Assembly: GCA_043228905.1 (NCBI GenBank) | Contig: JBHGNT010000010.1 | Span: forward strand, 18,166,001 to 18,230,000 | Direction of reading: 5' to 3' | DNA: 64,000 bases | Source: Azolla caroliniana | Taxonomy: Eukaryota > Polypodiophyta | Part shown: positions 38,286 to 50,928 of the stretch, in pieces | Layout of the letters: every line of letters begins with the position of its first letter | Position numbering within the stretch: position 1 is the first letter of the stretch | The notes under the pieces: model-generated | Database searches by the model: none | What the model was told of the DNA's origin: nothing | Seen by the model: the letters and a program-made list of their open reading frames with translations, nothing else | Program-made: the position numbers and the translations under genes

Positions 38286-38798
38286 TGAGAGGAATAATGA
38301 GGAATATTGCTTGGCCCCAACCGAGTCTTGAACACTTCTTCTAGAATGAAACACAGAAATGGGAAGTCAAGAGTACACAAAGGAAATACATAGGATGTTT
38401 ATGTGGAAAACCCTAAATGGGAAAAACCACGGGAGCCTAGGGACTCCAACTATCACTATATGAGAAAGGTACAATCAAAGACTCGGAGGTAATGACCTCG
38501 ATCTCTATTTCTTCGCCCAACAACGGTTACAATAGAGTATCGCTCAGTATCTCTCTCCCTCCCCTCTCTCTCTATCACTCTCTATACAACAGTTACAACA
38601 ACTCTCACAACACTATGACCATACATATAAAGTGATTGCCCTAAGTCATATTTATACTTATATGAACTTAGGGCTATTTACAAATATAGCCTCATTGGGC
38701 TTCCTCAAGACATATTTACAAATCTGTTTTCACTTCCGGTTCTCACCAGGTCCACCAATCCGATTTCCGGATCTCTTCCGGTTCTCACCGGGTCTTCT
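38286..38798 (-). repeat. Copia E 3' LTR, truncated
   Basis: It matches the 5' LTR (TGAGAGGAATAA...GGTCTTCT in + coordinates) until about 38798, where RNase H sequence (STTEAEYMAT, minus) abuts. About 45 bp of LTR are absent. Confidence 0.85.
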
Positions 38799-40320
38799 AC
38801 TGTTGCCATATACTCTGCCTCCGTTGTTGACAACACAACCATCTTCTACAGCCTCGACTACCACGAAACAGCTCCCCTTGCATAAGTCATGACATATCCA
38901 GATGTAGACCGACTGGAATTTGCATCAGCCGACATATCTGAATCGGTGAATCCGTCAAGTTGAGGATTACCGGAGCTGAATCGGAGGCACATACTCGAAG
39001 TGCCTTTCAAATACCGGAGCATCCACTCGACCGCGTTCCAGTGCTCTTTGTCAGGATTGCTCATGAACTAGCTCACCACTCCGACTGCATATTCGATGTC
39101 TGGCCGGGTACATACCATCACGTACATTAAGCTACCGACGGTAGAGGCATATGGTATCTTCATCATATCCGTCTTCTTCGCCTTTGTCCTCGGGCTTTGT
39201 TTTTCGGACAGCTTGCAGTTTTCCGAAAGTGTCAATCCGACCGGTTTCGCCTCTGACATGTTGAACCGTTGAAGCACCTTTGTCACATACTTCTCCTGTG
39301 ACAACCACAACAGCTTCTTCGACCGGTCCCGGATGATGTGCATTCCCAATATCTGTCTTGCCGGCCCCAAGTCTTTCATTGAGAAGGTCTGGTTCAGAGC
39401 CTTCTTTAGCATCTGTATCTTGACTTGATCTCGTCCGACGATTAGCATGTCATCCACGTACAGTAGCAGTATCAAGAAGTCTCCTCCGTCGAATTTCTTC
39501 ACAAACACGCAGTGATTGGCTTGCGTTTTGTGGTACCCTTGATCGATCATGAAGGAGTCAAACTTCCGGTACCATTGTCGGGGAGCTTGCTTCAATCCGT
39601 ATAGGCTCTTTATCAGCCAACACACTAGATGCTCCTTCCCTTTCTTCTCAAATCCTTCCGGTTGCTACATGTAGATCTCCTCTTCGAGGTCACCATGGAG
39701 GAACACTGTCTTGACGTCTAGTTGCTCTACCTTGAGGTCCATGCTTGCTGCTATGCCCAATACCGTCTGGATGAATGTGATCTTTACTACCGGGGAAAAG
39801 ATCTCATCAAAGTCCACTCATTTCTTCTGTTGGAAGCCCTTCACCACGATTCGGACCTTATACCTTGGTGGATTTCCGGAATCTCCCGGTTTCAACTTGT
39901 ACACCCACTTGTTCCGTAGTGCTCTCTTCCCTTTCGGCAACTCTGTCAGTTCATATGTGTGGTTCTCATGCAGGGAATCCATCTCGTCCTGCATGGCATT
40001 CAACCACTTGCGGTTGTGGGTGTCTCTCTTTGCTTCTTCGAAGCTTTCCGGGTCCCCCTCATCGATCAGCAACACATGCTCTGTATCCGGAAATCTCCGG
40101 GGGGCTCTTCTCTCCTGGAGAGGGTATCTCCATCTTTGACTTTCGGCAACTAGTTCCGGTTCCGGTTTCCGCTTCCTCTTCTTCTTCTTCGATCAGTTCA
40201 GGTTCTGCTTCGAAACCGGTTGGTTCTTCGAGTGTCAACTGGCTCCCAGCTGGATGGGTCCTCATCTCCTCCAACTGATCCTTACCTGTCAGTCCAGAAT
40301 TCATTATCTTCTTCTCCGAC

Positions 40321-40530
40321 TCCCAGTCGGCAATGGTCTTGTCCTCCATGAAGATAATATCTCAACTCCAAAAAATCGTCCTGTCAACAAGGTCCCACAC
40401 CCGGTAACCGAACTCATCATCGCCTTATCCAAGGAATATGCATGGCCAAGATAATATCTCAACTCCCAATCGGCAATGGTCTTCTCCTCCATGAAGAACT
40501 CCAGAAAACCATCCTGTCGACAAGGTCCCA
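40321..40530. repeat. Local duplication inside Copia E integrase
   Basis: CGGCAATGGTCTT(G/C)TCCTCCATGAAG and the following CCTGTC(A/G)ACAAGGTCCCA block occur twice, about 143 bp apart, with GATAATATCTCAACTCC also repeated. The pattern looks like template switching during reverse transcription or repair. Confidence 0.7.
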
Positions 40531-42271
40531 CCCCTTCGACCGACAGTACTCCTCGAACTGCCCCTGGTATTCTCCTCCGTTGTCCGCTTGAACCGCCTTC
40601 AGCTTCCGATCGGTTTCTCTTTCCATTCTCGCGTGGAGTTCCTTGAAGTCGGATAGCACTTGATCCTTTGTCTTCAATGGTGAGACCCACAACTTCCGGC
40701 TATGGTCATCTATGAACGTCATGAAGTACTACGATCCGGCATGTGACTTCGTGTCCACTTGACACACATTGGTATGCACTTGCTCCAGTGGTGCATTCCG
40801 TCTCATCGGTGGTCTTGACTGGAAGGAGGTTTGGTTTTGCTTGCCGGCTAAGCAATCGGTGCACTTCTCAAGATGCACATCCTTCACCGGAATGAGATTG
40901 CCATCAACAAGTCTTTTCATCCCCTTCTCACTCATGTGACACAGTCTTTTGTGCCACAGCTCACTGGTAGTGTCGGATGCTACGTTCACTTCTTCCCAGC
41001 ATATCCGGGCATTCATCAAGTACAATGTGTTGACCTTCCGGGTTCAAGCCACTATTAGGCTCCCCTTGCAGAACTTCATGACTACGTTCCGGATGCTACC
41101 CGTGTAGCCTTCATCGTCTAGCCTACCGACTGATATCAGGTTCAGTCGAACCTCCGGAACATGTCGGACATCCTTCAGCAGCAATTTGCATCTGGTTGAT
41201 GTCGTCAACAACACATCTCCTGTGCCAATAATTCGGCATGTACCTTCATTCCCCATCCAAACACAACCATGATCACCAACTGTGTAGGATGAGAAGCATT
41301 TCCAATCCGGTGTCAGGTGGAACAACGCTCCGGAATCGACAACCCACATTGTCTCGTCGCCGACAAGGTTTAACTCATTCTCCTCGGTTATGAGCATCAA
41401 TTCCTCTTCACTTGTCACGATTGTCGACGTTCCTTTCCGATCCAGGCCTCTCCGGTCCGAACCGTTTCAATTCGAACTCTTCTTCGAATTGGTGGTGCCG
41501 GTTTCCTTCTCTTTCCAGAAATGTCGATTGTTCTTCTGAAAGTGTCCCAGCTTCCTGCAATAGAAGCACGTGGGCCTTCCCCTTGACTTTGACCTCATCC
41601 CCGATTTGTCCTGGTTTTGGGGACTCCGATACCGGCCTCTTCCCCGGTTGTGATCATCTTCCGTGACCAAGGCCTTTGGATTGGTTCCGGTCTCCCAGTC
41701 CTTCCGGCGAGCTTCTTCATCTAGCAGGCTTAATTTTACCCTTTCTAGGGACAACTGTTTTCCTTCTGGCCCAACATGACAACTAACGTCTCCCAGCTAT
41801 CCGGGAGGGAACCGAGCAGGAGCAATGCGAGCACCTCATCGGCGAGAGGTACTTCCAACGAGGTTGCTTGATGTATTAGCCCTTGGAAGGCATTCATGTG
41901 CTCCGCCATATTGGAGTCGTCTTGGTACCGGAGCCTCACTAGCTTCCGGAATACCGAAACACGGTTAACAGCATTCTTGTTTTGGAACATGATGTCGATC
42001 TTCTCCCAGAGTTGATGAGCCTTACTTTCTTCATTGAAGTTGTTGTACAGGCTCATGTCGATGAAGCACCGGATGTATGTCGTCGTCTTTATGTGCATCA
42101 CCTCCCACACTGTGGCGTCGATCTTATCCAGTCTCTTGTCCCCGAACTGAACCGGCAACCAAAGATCTTTGACCAGCAATAGATCCTTCATCTTCGACTT
42201 CCACACTAAGTAGTTGGAGCCGGTGAGTTTGAACATGCCGCCGAACGATTCTTCCATTTTCTGTGTTGTTC

Positions 42272-42283
42272 GCTCTGATACCA
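42272..42283 (-). other. Copia E primer-binding site
   Basis: The minus strand reads TGGTATCAGAGC, three bases after the LTR; this is the initiator-Met tRNA complement. Confidence 0.9.
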
Positions 42284-42286
42284 TAT

Positions 42287-42843
42287 TGAGAGGAATAACG
42301 AGGAATATTGCTCGGCCCCAACCGATTCTTGAACACTTCTTCTAGAATGAAACACAGAAATGGGAAGTCAAGAGTACACAAAGGAAATACACAGGATGTT
42401 TACGTGGGAAACCCTAAATGGGAAAAACCATGGGAGCCCATGGACTCCAACTATCACTATATGAGAAAGGTACAATCAGAGACTCAGAGGCAACGACCTT
42501 GAGCTCTGTTTCTTCGCCCAGCAGTAGTTACAACAGAGTATCGCTCAGTATCTCTCTCCCTCCCCTCTCTCTCTGTCACTCTCTGTACAATAGTTACAAC
42601 AACTCTCACAACACTATGACCATACATATAAAGTGATTGCCCTAAGTCATGTTTATACTTATATGAACTTAGGGCTATTTACAAATATAGCCTCATTGGG
42701 CTTCCTCAAGACATATTTACAAATATGTTTTCACTTCCGGTTCTCACCGGGTCCACCGATCCGATTTCCAGATCTCTTCCAGTTCTCACCAGGTCTTCTC
42801 CATTCATAGTCGGATCCCATCCGGAGGGACCGATTACCCAACA
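42287..42843 (-). repeat. Copia E 5' LTR
   Basis: This 557-bp LTR ends TTACCCAACA in + orientation. It shares blocks with solo LTR L (CATCCGGAGGGACC and the CCCTAAGTCAT...TATACT region). Confidence 0.9.
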
Positions 42844-43109
42844 CATGGGATCGACTACGATGAGATATTCTCACCAGTAATCAAGATGACCACCCTTCGA
42901 CTCTTACTAGGAGTTGTGGTGACAGAAGACCTAGAGCTAGAGTAGCTGGATGTAAAGACGACATTCCTACACCGAGATCTGGAAGAAGACATCTCCATGT
43001 CTCAACCGACAGGCTTCGTGGCGAAAGAGGAGGAAAGCCACCTTGAATGTCGACTGAAGAAAAGTCTCTATGCTTGAAACAAGCACCGAGGACATGGTAC
43101 CAAAAGTTT
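42844..43109 (+). pseudogene. Copia F, block 3 (RT)
   Basis: It continues RT as GIDYDEIFSPVIKMTTLRLLL, LDVKTTFLHRDLEEDISM and RLKKSLYA, to APRTWYQKF where Copia G inserted. Two stops are visible. Confidence 0.85.
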
Positions 43110-43535
43110 TGTTGAGAAGCAAGCTCAACAAAGGTATGTGATGCTTATTGAGAAATAAGCTATAGTAGCTATTAGCTAATTAACTACTAGTGGACATAAA
43201 GGTGAAACAACTATTTAGCTATGCACAATTATTTAGCTACTATCAACTATTTAGCTACAGACAGCTAATTAGCTGCATATATAAGTCACTTATAACTTAG
43301 GTGAAAAGTGTAGTAAGTAGAAGAAGACTAAGAGTGAGAGTAGTGCAGTGAAAGTTGTAAGAACAGAAAACAGAAAACTAACAAGAGCAAGTTGAGCTCT
43401 ACGTGTAATGCAATAGAAGCTTTTGGACTGTGCAGAGGTAAGTCTCTTTCCCCCTTCCCTTTCTGTCTTGAGCACTAAACGATCCAGCACATCATGATCC
43501 GTTGTGCACACAGAAGAGCCGTCGCCTTCGTAACA
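43110..43535 (+). repeat. Copia G 5' LTR
   Basis: It runs TGTTGAGAAGC...TTCGTAACA. U3 contains about eight TAGCTA/TTAGCTA-type motifs before a TATATAAG box (43279-43286). The primer site TGGTATCAGAGC follows at 43536-43547. Confidence 0.93.
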
Positions 43536-43675
43536 TGGTATCAGAGCAGAGTTGCTCATAAAGAAGATTAGAACAGTACAGATCTGAGAAAGGTTGTTTC
43601 TCTATTTGCTAATCTAAATAAGAGAGTTGCTTGTTGAAGTAATTGTAGCAAAAGCCCTAATTTTGAAAGAGAAAA

Positions 43676-46600
43676 TGGCTACAAAAAATGGAAGCCAAAT
43701 AGTCACGGAAAAGCTAGATAAAAACAATTTTCCAGCAATTCAGAATGACAAATTTCCTGATGGGAAAAGGATATTGGGATTACATTGAAGGAGACTTAGA
43801 AGAGGCTCCAGAGATCCCAGAAGAAAATGCAACTGCTGCACAGATTAAAGCATTTAAGGAATGGAATCATGGGGCAAGAAAGGTATTGCATTAGCTCTCA
43901 CTTAGCATCTCAGATTCGATGCTTGGACACATACAGGATTATATGCTTCCAAAAGAAGCTTGGGACAATTTGGTAAAACTGTTTGCAGTGAACACAAAGG
44001 CTAGAAAGCGTCAGTTGAAGACTGAGCTAAATACCTTAGAGAAAGGTAAGATGTTAGTGAATGAGTATGCTCTGAAAATAAAGAGCATATGTGAATCACT
44101 TGCTTCTATCAATGTGAAGGTAGAAGATGATGATAAGGTGGAAATATGCTTAAGAGGTTTAGGACCTCGATATAAAAGCTTCAAAACATCTATCCTCACA
44201 AGGGATAGCATCCCAAGTTTTTCGGATCTGGTTTCAATGCTTGTAGTGGAAGAAAGAAATCAGATGGATGATGTAAACAAAGGAAACTCTGAGACTGAGG
44301 GACAAGCCCTCTACAATAGTGCTGGAAGAGGCCGAGGAAGAGGCCATGGAAGATCTGGTTCAGCTAGAACCAACAACAATAGGTTACAAGTGGAAGAAAC
44401 AACATTAGAGGTAGGGGGAGCAATCGAGGTAGAGGTAAGCAAACTCATTTGAATGATGATGGTTGTTGGTATTGTGGAAAACCAAGCCATACACAGGTTG
44501 AGTGCTATAAAAAGCAAAATGATGAAAAAAGAGGAAAGAGACAACAAAATAATTATGCCTCGACTAGTGAAGACTGTGATAAAGATGGTGCATTTGTGAT
44601 GCAACATGAAACAACAACAGTGGCTAAATGTTCACAAAGATGCAATGAAGAGTTTATGTGGTATGTAGATTCTGGGGCATCTAATCATATGACAAGACAT
44701 GCAAACTGGTTTGAAAGTCTAAGAGAACCAGATATTCCTGGCTATGTACAGACAAGTGATAATACTACTCACCAAATAGAGCATGTTGGAGATATCTCAT
44801 TGTGGAAAGAAAAAGGAAAAACAAAGTATATGTTGAATGTTATGCATGTGCCAAACCTTGCAAAAAATCTGATTTCTGTTGGACAGATAGTAGAGCAAGG
44901 AATGCAAGTTAAGTTTAAGCAAAGTGGATGCTTTATAGAGAAACATAGAAAACTTATTGCAAAAGGAAAACGTCAAGGAAGAATGTTTGTGTTAGATGTG
45001 GATATGCCTAAAAAGATTACAGCCATGTTTGCAGAAGGAATGAGTGTAATCTCAGATGTGGAAATGTGGCATAAAAGAATCGGTCACATAAGTATGCAAA
45101 CCTTGAAAAATATGTTCAGGAAAAATGCAGTGGTTGGATGGCCTAAGTTGAAAGATTGTGAGATGAGCAAAATATGTGAAGCATGCCAATATGGAAAGCA
45201 AAACAGGTTGCCTTTTCCTCATGAAAGACATGTAAGCAAAAATTTGTTGGATTTGGTACATACGGATGTATGGGGACCAACAAAAAATGCATCAATTAGT
45301 GGATGTAAGTTTTATGTAACATTTATTGATGATTGCTTAAGGAAAACATGGGTTTACTTCATGAAAGAAAAAAGTGAAGTATTGGTTTGCTTCTGTAAGT
45401 TTAAATGCATGGTAGAAAAGCAGGTCGGAACTAGAATAAAATGTTTAAGATCTTATGGAGGAGGAGAGTACTTCTTCTCAAATGAATTTTCTGATTTTCT
45501 ATGCAATCAAGGAATAAGGAGACATTTTACATGTAGATATACTCCACAACAAAATGGAGTTGCTGAGAGGAAAAACAGAACTTTGGTGAACATAGCGAGG
45601 GCTTTAATGACAGAAAAAAATATGCCATTGTATTACTAGGCAGAAGTTGTAAACACAACAAATTATATTCTAAATAGATGTATAACATCTGGAGTACATG
45701 AAGTAACTCCTGAAGAATATTTCTATGGCAAAAAGCTGAGTTTAGGATACTTAAAAGTGTTTGAATGCCTTACCTATGTTCATGTACCTGTTGAAGTAAG
45801 AAGTAAGCTTGATCCAAAAGCGGAAAAATGTGTTCTTGTTGGATATTTAAAGGAGCAAAAAGGGTATAGATGTTGTAACCCTTTGACAAAAAAGATTATG
45901 GTAAGCCGTGATGTAATATTTGATGAGTTGGGCAGCTGGTACAACCCAAAAGAGAATGTAGAAACTAATGAAGACAGTGAAAATGAAGACAGAGAAAAAT
46001 CTAAAAATGGAAGAGATTGCCATGAAAATGGAAGCAATGTTGGACAGCAAAGTTCAACATCAATGGAATGTACTGGACCATCTGGAAGCTCATGTAGTAA
46101 ATCTGAATCTAATGCATGGAGTGGAAAAAATGCAAGACACAAAAAATATGATGATAAAAAGGGAAAACAAAAAATGCTAGAATAGGAAATGATTGATGAT
46201 GGGTCTAGAAACATGGAAGATGTAGATTCAGATACATCATTGGATGATGAGCTTGGTATAGGATCCTTGAAAATCTCTAGTATGGAAAAAGCAATGAAGG
46301 ATGCAAATCAAAAACTAAGAAGATCAAATAGAGAGAAAAAGACTGTTGAAAGATTTGGCTATGACACATATATGGCTATGCATTATGCATACATGTCTAA
46401 AGTGGTACAAATCCCTAATCCAAATAGTTTTGATGAAGCAAAATCTAATAAGAAATGGGTGAATGCAATGCAAGAAGAAATAGAGGCATTGGTTGAAAAC
46501 AAAACATGGGATTTGGTAAAGTTATCGAAAGGAAAAAATGTTGTAGGTTGCAAATGGGTCTACAAGACAAAGCATGATTCCAATGGTAATGTTAGTAGAC

Positions 46601-47987
46601 ATAAAGCAAGACTTGTGGCAAAGGGATATGCCCAAATGCAAGGTATTGCTTATGATGAAACATTTGCACCGGTTGCAAAAATGGCAACCTTGAGAACACT
46701 ACTTGCTGTGAGTGTAGCCAAAAGATGGGTTTTGCACCATATGGATGTAAATAATGCTTTTTTACATGGTAACTTGGAAGAGGTCAACCACCAGGCTTTG
46801 AAGATAAGAAGCATCCAGAATATGTATGTAGGCTGAAAAAGGCTCTCTATGGATTGAAACAAGCACCAAGGGCATGGCATAAAGAACTTTCAAAATCTCT
46901 GAAAAAACTTGCTTTTAAAATGTCAAAGGTTGATCCATCATTGTATGTAAAAAGGATAAATGATTGCATTGTTGTTATTTTGATTTATGTTGATGATTTA
47001 ATCATTGGCGGTGATTCCATGGATGAAATAAGCAAGCTGAAAAAAAATCTTGAAATGCAATTTCATATGAAAGACTTGGGAGAGTTGAGATACTTTCTTG
47101 GCATTGAGATGATTAGATCTGAAAGTGGTATATATATGTTGCAAAAACAGTATGCAACAACTATTTTGAAGAAGTGTGGTAATCTTGGATGCAAACCTAT
47201 TGGTGTACCACTAGATAAGAACTACAAATTGATGGCTGATTTGGGAGCCAAAAAAGAAGATGTAAACATGTACAAGTCTATGGTGGGCAGCCTCATATAT
47301 TTGACTATAACAAGACCTGATTTGAGTTATGTTGTTGGATTAGTCAGCCAGTTTATGCAACAGCCAACAAAGCCACACTTGGACTACATAAGAAGAATTT
47401 TGAGGTATGTAAAAGCTACTCAAAATTATGGATTGTTTTACATGGTTGATTTGAACATAAAGCTGGAAGGATATAGAGATGTTGATTGGGTTGGAAGCCA
47501 AATTGACAGAAGATCCACAAGTAGATATATGTTTACAATAGGAAGTGCAATTATTTCATGGAGTAGCAAGAAACAAGCTATTGTTGCACTATCAAGTACT
47601 GAAGCTAGATATAGAGGAGCTACAATAGCTACCTGTGAAGAGGTATGGATTAGAATATTGCTTTTTGATTTGGGAGAGTATATAGATGGTGCAGTCACAA
47701 TTTGGTGTGACAATATGAGCAGCATTCAACTGGCAAAAAACCCAGTGTTCCATGCAAGAACAAAGCACATTGAAGTGCATTATCACTTTGTTAGAGAAAA
47801 AGTGATTGATGGAGAAGTGGATATGTTGTATGTAAGTACAAATCAACAAGTGGTTGATATTCTTACGAAGGGATTGAGCATGGAAAAACATACACAATTT
47901 AGAGACATGATGGGAGTTATAACCATCGGCATGGTAGTTGAAAAGCATGAAGAAAAGAAGATTGAACATGACCCCAAGAAAGAATAA
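43676..47987 (+). pseudogene. Copia G gag-pol, several stops and shifts
   Basis: Gag starts at ATG 43676 (TEKLDKNNF), shifts within 100 bp, has a TAG near 43893 and is open at 43919-44452. A zinc knuckle CWYCGKPSHTQVEC follows at about 44464-44505. Protease has WYVDSGASNHMT. Pre-integrase has MWHKRIGHISMQTL and CEACQYGKQNRLPF. Integrase has VHTDVWGPTKN, TFIDDCLRK and QQNGVAERKNR. A TAG at 45637 replaces an expected Trp, and another lies at 46183. RT has CKWVYKTKHDSNG, a small deletion at about 46785 and catalytic YVDDLI. RNase H has YRDVDWVGSQIDRRSTSRY and DNMSSIQLAKNP, with the usual ADWAG altered to VDWVG. It ends at 47987 before the polypurine tract. Confidence 0.9.
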
Positions 47988-48005
47988 GTTGAGCTTGAGG
48001 GGGAG

Positions 48006-48400
48006 TGTTGAGAAGCAAGCTCAAAAAAGGTATGTGATGCTTATTGAGAAATAAGCTATAGTAGTTATTAGCTAATTAGCTACTAGTGGACATAAAGGTG
48101 AAACAGTTATTTAGCTATGCACAACTATTTAGCTACAAATAGCTAATTAGCTACTGGCAGCTATTTAGCTGCATATATAAGTCACTTATAACGTAGGTAA
48201 AAAGTGTAGTAAGTAGAAGAAGAGTAAGAATGAGAGTAGTGCAGTGAGAGCGAGTTGAGCTCTGTGTGTAATGAAGTAGAAGCTTTTGAATTGTGCGGAG
48301 GTAAGTCTCTTTCCCCCTTCCCTTTCTGTCTTGAGCACTCAACGATCCAACACATCACGATCTGTTGTGCACACAGAAGAGTTGTAGCGCCTTCGTAACA
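48006..48400 (+). repeat. Copia G 3' LTR
   Basis: It follows GCTTGAGGGGGAG. It lacks a segment of about 40 bases present in the 5' LTR around 43350-43390 and shows scattered substitutions. AGTTC follows. Confidence 0.93.
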
Positions 48401-49700
48401 AGTTCGACTCCTACATCAGGTAGGTTGGATACCATCGATCCGACTCCAACCCATGTATGTATGTTCGGCAACTGGTCGATGAGTTTGGGATTTATCTAAT
48501 CCTATATGTCGACGACATGTTGATTGCAGGAAGTGATCAAGAAGAAATTGGAAAGTTGAAGCGGAGTCTTCACGACAAGTTCGCGATGAAGGAACTCGGA
48601 CAAGCCCATCACATACTAGGCATGAGGATCGAGCGAAATCGGATGACCAAGACTCCTCCGACTCTCCCAGTCCGACTATATCCGGAAGGTGCTGAGGCGC
48701 TTCAACATGTAGAATGCGAAGCTAGCACCAACACCACTTCCGACGTCGATCCGACTATTGGACAGAGACTCTCCTTCAACAGAGAAGGAGAGAGAGCTTA
48801 ATGGAAAGATGCCCTACGCATCGGCCGTAGGAAGTATCATGTACGCAATGGTGGCAACCCGACCTGACCTAGCCTAAACCATAGGAGTGATCAGCCGGTA
48901 TATGTCAAACCCAGGACGAAAGCATTGGGAGACCATCAAGCACATCTTCAGGTACTTGAGAGGGACCGAAGATACACAACTGACTTTCGGTTTGACAACC
49001 TAAGCTGAAGTCGAAGTCTACACTGACTTCGACTATGCCGGAAATACGAACAATTAGAAGTCAACATCATGTTATATTTCCACCTATGGTGGCAATGTGA
49101 TATCATGGAGGTCGAAGCTTCAAGAGTGCACGGCCCTATCGACCACAGAGGCCGAGTACATAGCAGCATCGAAGGAAGCGAAGGAAGCGATCTAGTTGAA
49201 CCGATTGTCTACCAACTTCTCATCTACAAGCCGAATCGATCGACCAGTGCCAACCATCTATTGCAACTCACAAAGCACAATTCACCTCATTAACAATCCC
49301 GTCTATCACCCAAAGACGAAGCGCATTGAGGTACGGTAATCCGGGAGCTCATAACTGAGAAGAGGCTCGAAGTCCGAAAGATCGACACCGAGGTGAACAT
49401 CGCTGATTGCCTGACGAAGCCACTCCTAGAGCAACGCTTCGGAGCACTAAGGACAAATATGGGACTACGACAAGCAACCGAGCAGAAGAAAGCTGAACGA
49501 AGGGTAGAAGGTAAGAGTCGATTGAATCAATCATGATAATGAGCCATGCTAGACTCGACACGGATCTCACCTACATCGACTCGACTATATGCCGACCAAC
49601 GTGTAACATAAATTTAGATTATTGTTGTAATCTAGGTTTACAAGGGAGACAACCCCAAACACATGTACATGTAATGTAGGAAAGAGTAGTCCTTTTATGG
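48401..49700 (+). pseudogene. Copia F, block 4 (RT catalytic core and RNase H)
   Basis: RT resumes FDSY and has catalytic LILYVDDMLIAGSDQEE and MKELGQAHHILGMRI. Then follow TRPDLA, a YLRGTEDTQLTFG segment, YTDFDYAGN, LSTTEAEYIAASKEAKEA and a C-terminal region rich in stops. Many frame breaks are present. The end is followed by a purine tract TATGGGGGAGTT. Confidence 0.8.
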
Positions 49701-49800
49701 GGGAGTTTGTTAGCATAAAAAGCCGACTCCTTCCACTTTGTATCCTAGTGTGAGTTCGCCCATATAGTTAGGGCTTAATATATAAGCGATAACCTAACGT

Positions 49801-50844
49801 TGTCGTGAAGATCCATCACTATGTGCAGATCGTGAGGCGGAACCGCGGGGGTTCTGGACCGGAAGGACTCGAAGCACGCACTAGCTTTAACGAGAAAGGA
49901 TTTAAGACAGTTTGAGGGAGAGAGATTGAGATGGCGAGAGAGAGAGTGAGAGTGAGAGAGATAAGATCGAACTTTTAACTTTAGATTTGAGAGACAAGAT
50001 ATATCATCAATTGGAGAACGAATTTTTCTTCTTCTTAAATTCTTGAATCATACATAACATACCTTTGATCTTTTTCATCCATCCTTTTATAGATGCTCCC
50101 ATGCATATGATACATGCGAGGGTACAAGACATGCATACAATGCATGGAATGCATGTGATGCATGTTTGCCATTTGGCGCTCATGCATCACATGTCACTGA
50201 ATCAAGCTCTAATATGAGAATTTACATGTAAAATTATAATGATAAGAAAAACATTTCTAAGGAAATGTTGTAGCCTAGTGATAAGTCTATAGACTCTCAA
50301 TGTGGAGGTGCAAGGATCAAGTCTTCATTTGTACTCCTTTTGAATATACATATTATTAATGTTTTTTTTTTTACAAGGCGTTTCTCCGTCCGGTCGTCGT
50401 TTCACCAGCTCCGTCGGTCGCCGGTCGCTGTCGGTTACCGCCGTCATCGGATCTGTCCAAAACACATAGCTATATGCATTTCACTACATCCATTTATTAA
50501 GTCATGCAACTTAACCTTTCTATGCTCCACACAAAGATAATAGCTTTTGCTCTGCCTTATATATGGTGGAATCTTTATTTGTCCTATCTATGTGGGACAT
50601 CACATTGTTTTCTTTTCTTCTTTGCAAACTTTATACCCACATAACTTGACACTTAGGTGTCTGTTTCTTACGTAGTAAAGTGTATTTAGAAGTTCTTCAA
50701 GACCTCCATCTTTTTGTACCAAGATATTAAACTTATTTAAAATAGTATCTTTACTATTATTTTTCTATATTTCGTGAGAAGAACCACACTCGATTTCGTA
50801 TGTTCCTTACAAGTTTCACACTGTCGCCGAAAATCTTCACGACA
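49801..50844 (-). repeat. Solo LTR Q (Gypsy clan, K/P type)
   Basis: This 1,044-bp LTR (TGTCGTGAAG...CTTCACGACA on both strands, i.e. inverted ends) is flanked by perfect ACGT (49797-49800 and 50845-50848). A minus-strand TATA box (CTATAAAAGG) near 50085 sets the orientation. It sits in Copia F's 3' LTR. Confidence 0.9.
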
Positions 50845-50890
50845 ACGTTGTAAAGTAAGCATCACTTGATCATTCTTGTACAGAGTCTCT

Positions 50891-50898
<8 letters not shown>

Positions 50899-50926
<28 letters not shown>
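50899..50926. repeat. (GA)n microsatellite
   Basis: A GA run lies in the leader part of Copia F's 3' LTR. Confidence 0.9.

Positions 50927-50928
<2 letters not shown>

Larger units (their letters stand above)
38799..42284 (-). pseudogene. Copia E gag-pol, broken
   Basis: Gag (42284-41745) begins with the primer site overlap and contains FKLTGSNYLVWKSKMKDLL. The knuckle CFYCRKLGHFQKNN has lost its last Cys. Protease shows VVDSGALFHLT; pre-integrase shows LWHKRLCHMSEKGM and CTDCLAGKQ; integrase shows FIDDHSRKLW and ADNGGEYQ. It is then scrambled at 40320-40530 by a local duplication. RT shows NKWVYKLKPG and LLLYVDDMLI; RNase H shows the DSDMSADANSSRSTSGY segment with an altered first Asp context. 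Nine or more frame breaks are present. Confidence 0.85.
38286..42843 (-). mobile_element. Copia E, minus strand, inserted in Copia F
   Basis: A perfect CATGG duplication flanks it (38281-38285 and 42844-42848). The 5' LTR is 42287-42843. The 3' LTR is 38286-38798 and has lost its first bases, together with the end of RNase H and the polypurine tract. F reads across the site (KGFKQEHGIDYDEIFSP). Coding is heavily broken. Confidence 0.9.
43110..48400 (+). mobile_element. Copia G, full length but decayed, inserted in Copia F
   Basis: It has LTRs at both ends, an initiator-Met primer site, gag-protease-integrase-RT-RNase H in Copia order, and a polypurine tract (about 47990-48005). Target duplication is AGTTT/AGTTC with one change. 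The F frame closes to WYQKFDSY when it is removed. LTRs differ in length (426 and 395 bp) and at many sites, so it is an old insertion. Confidence 0.93.
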
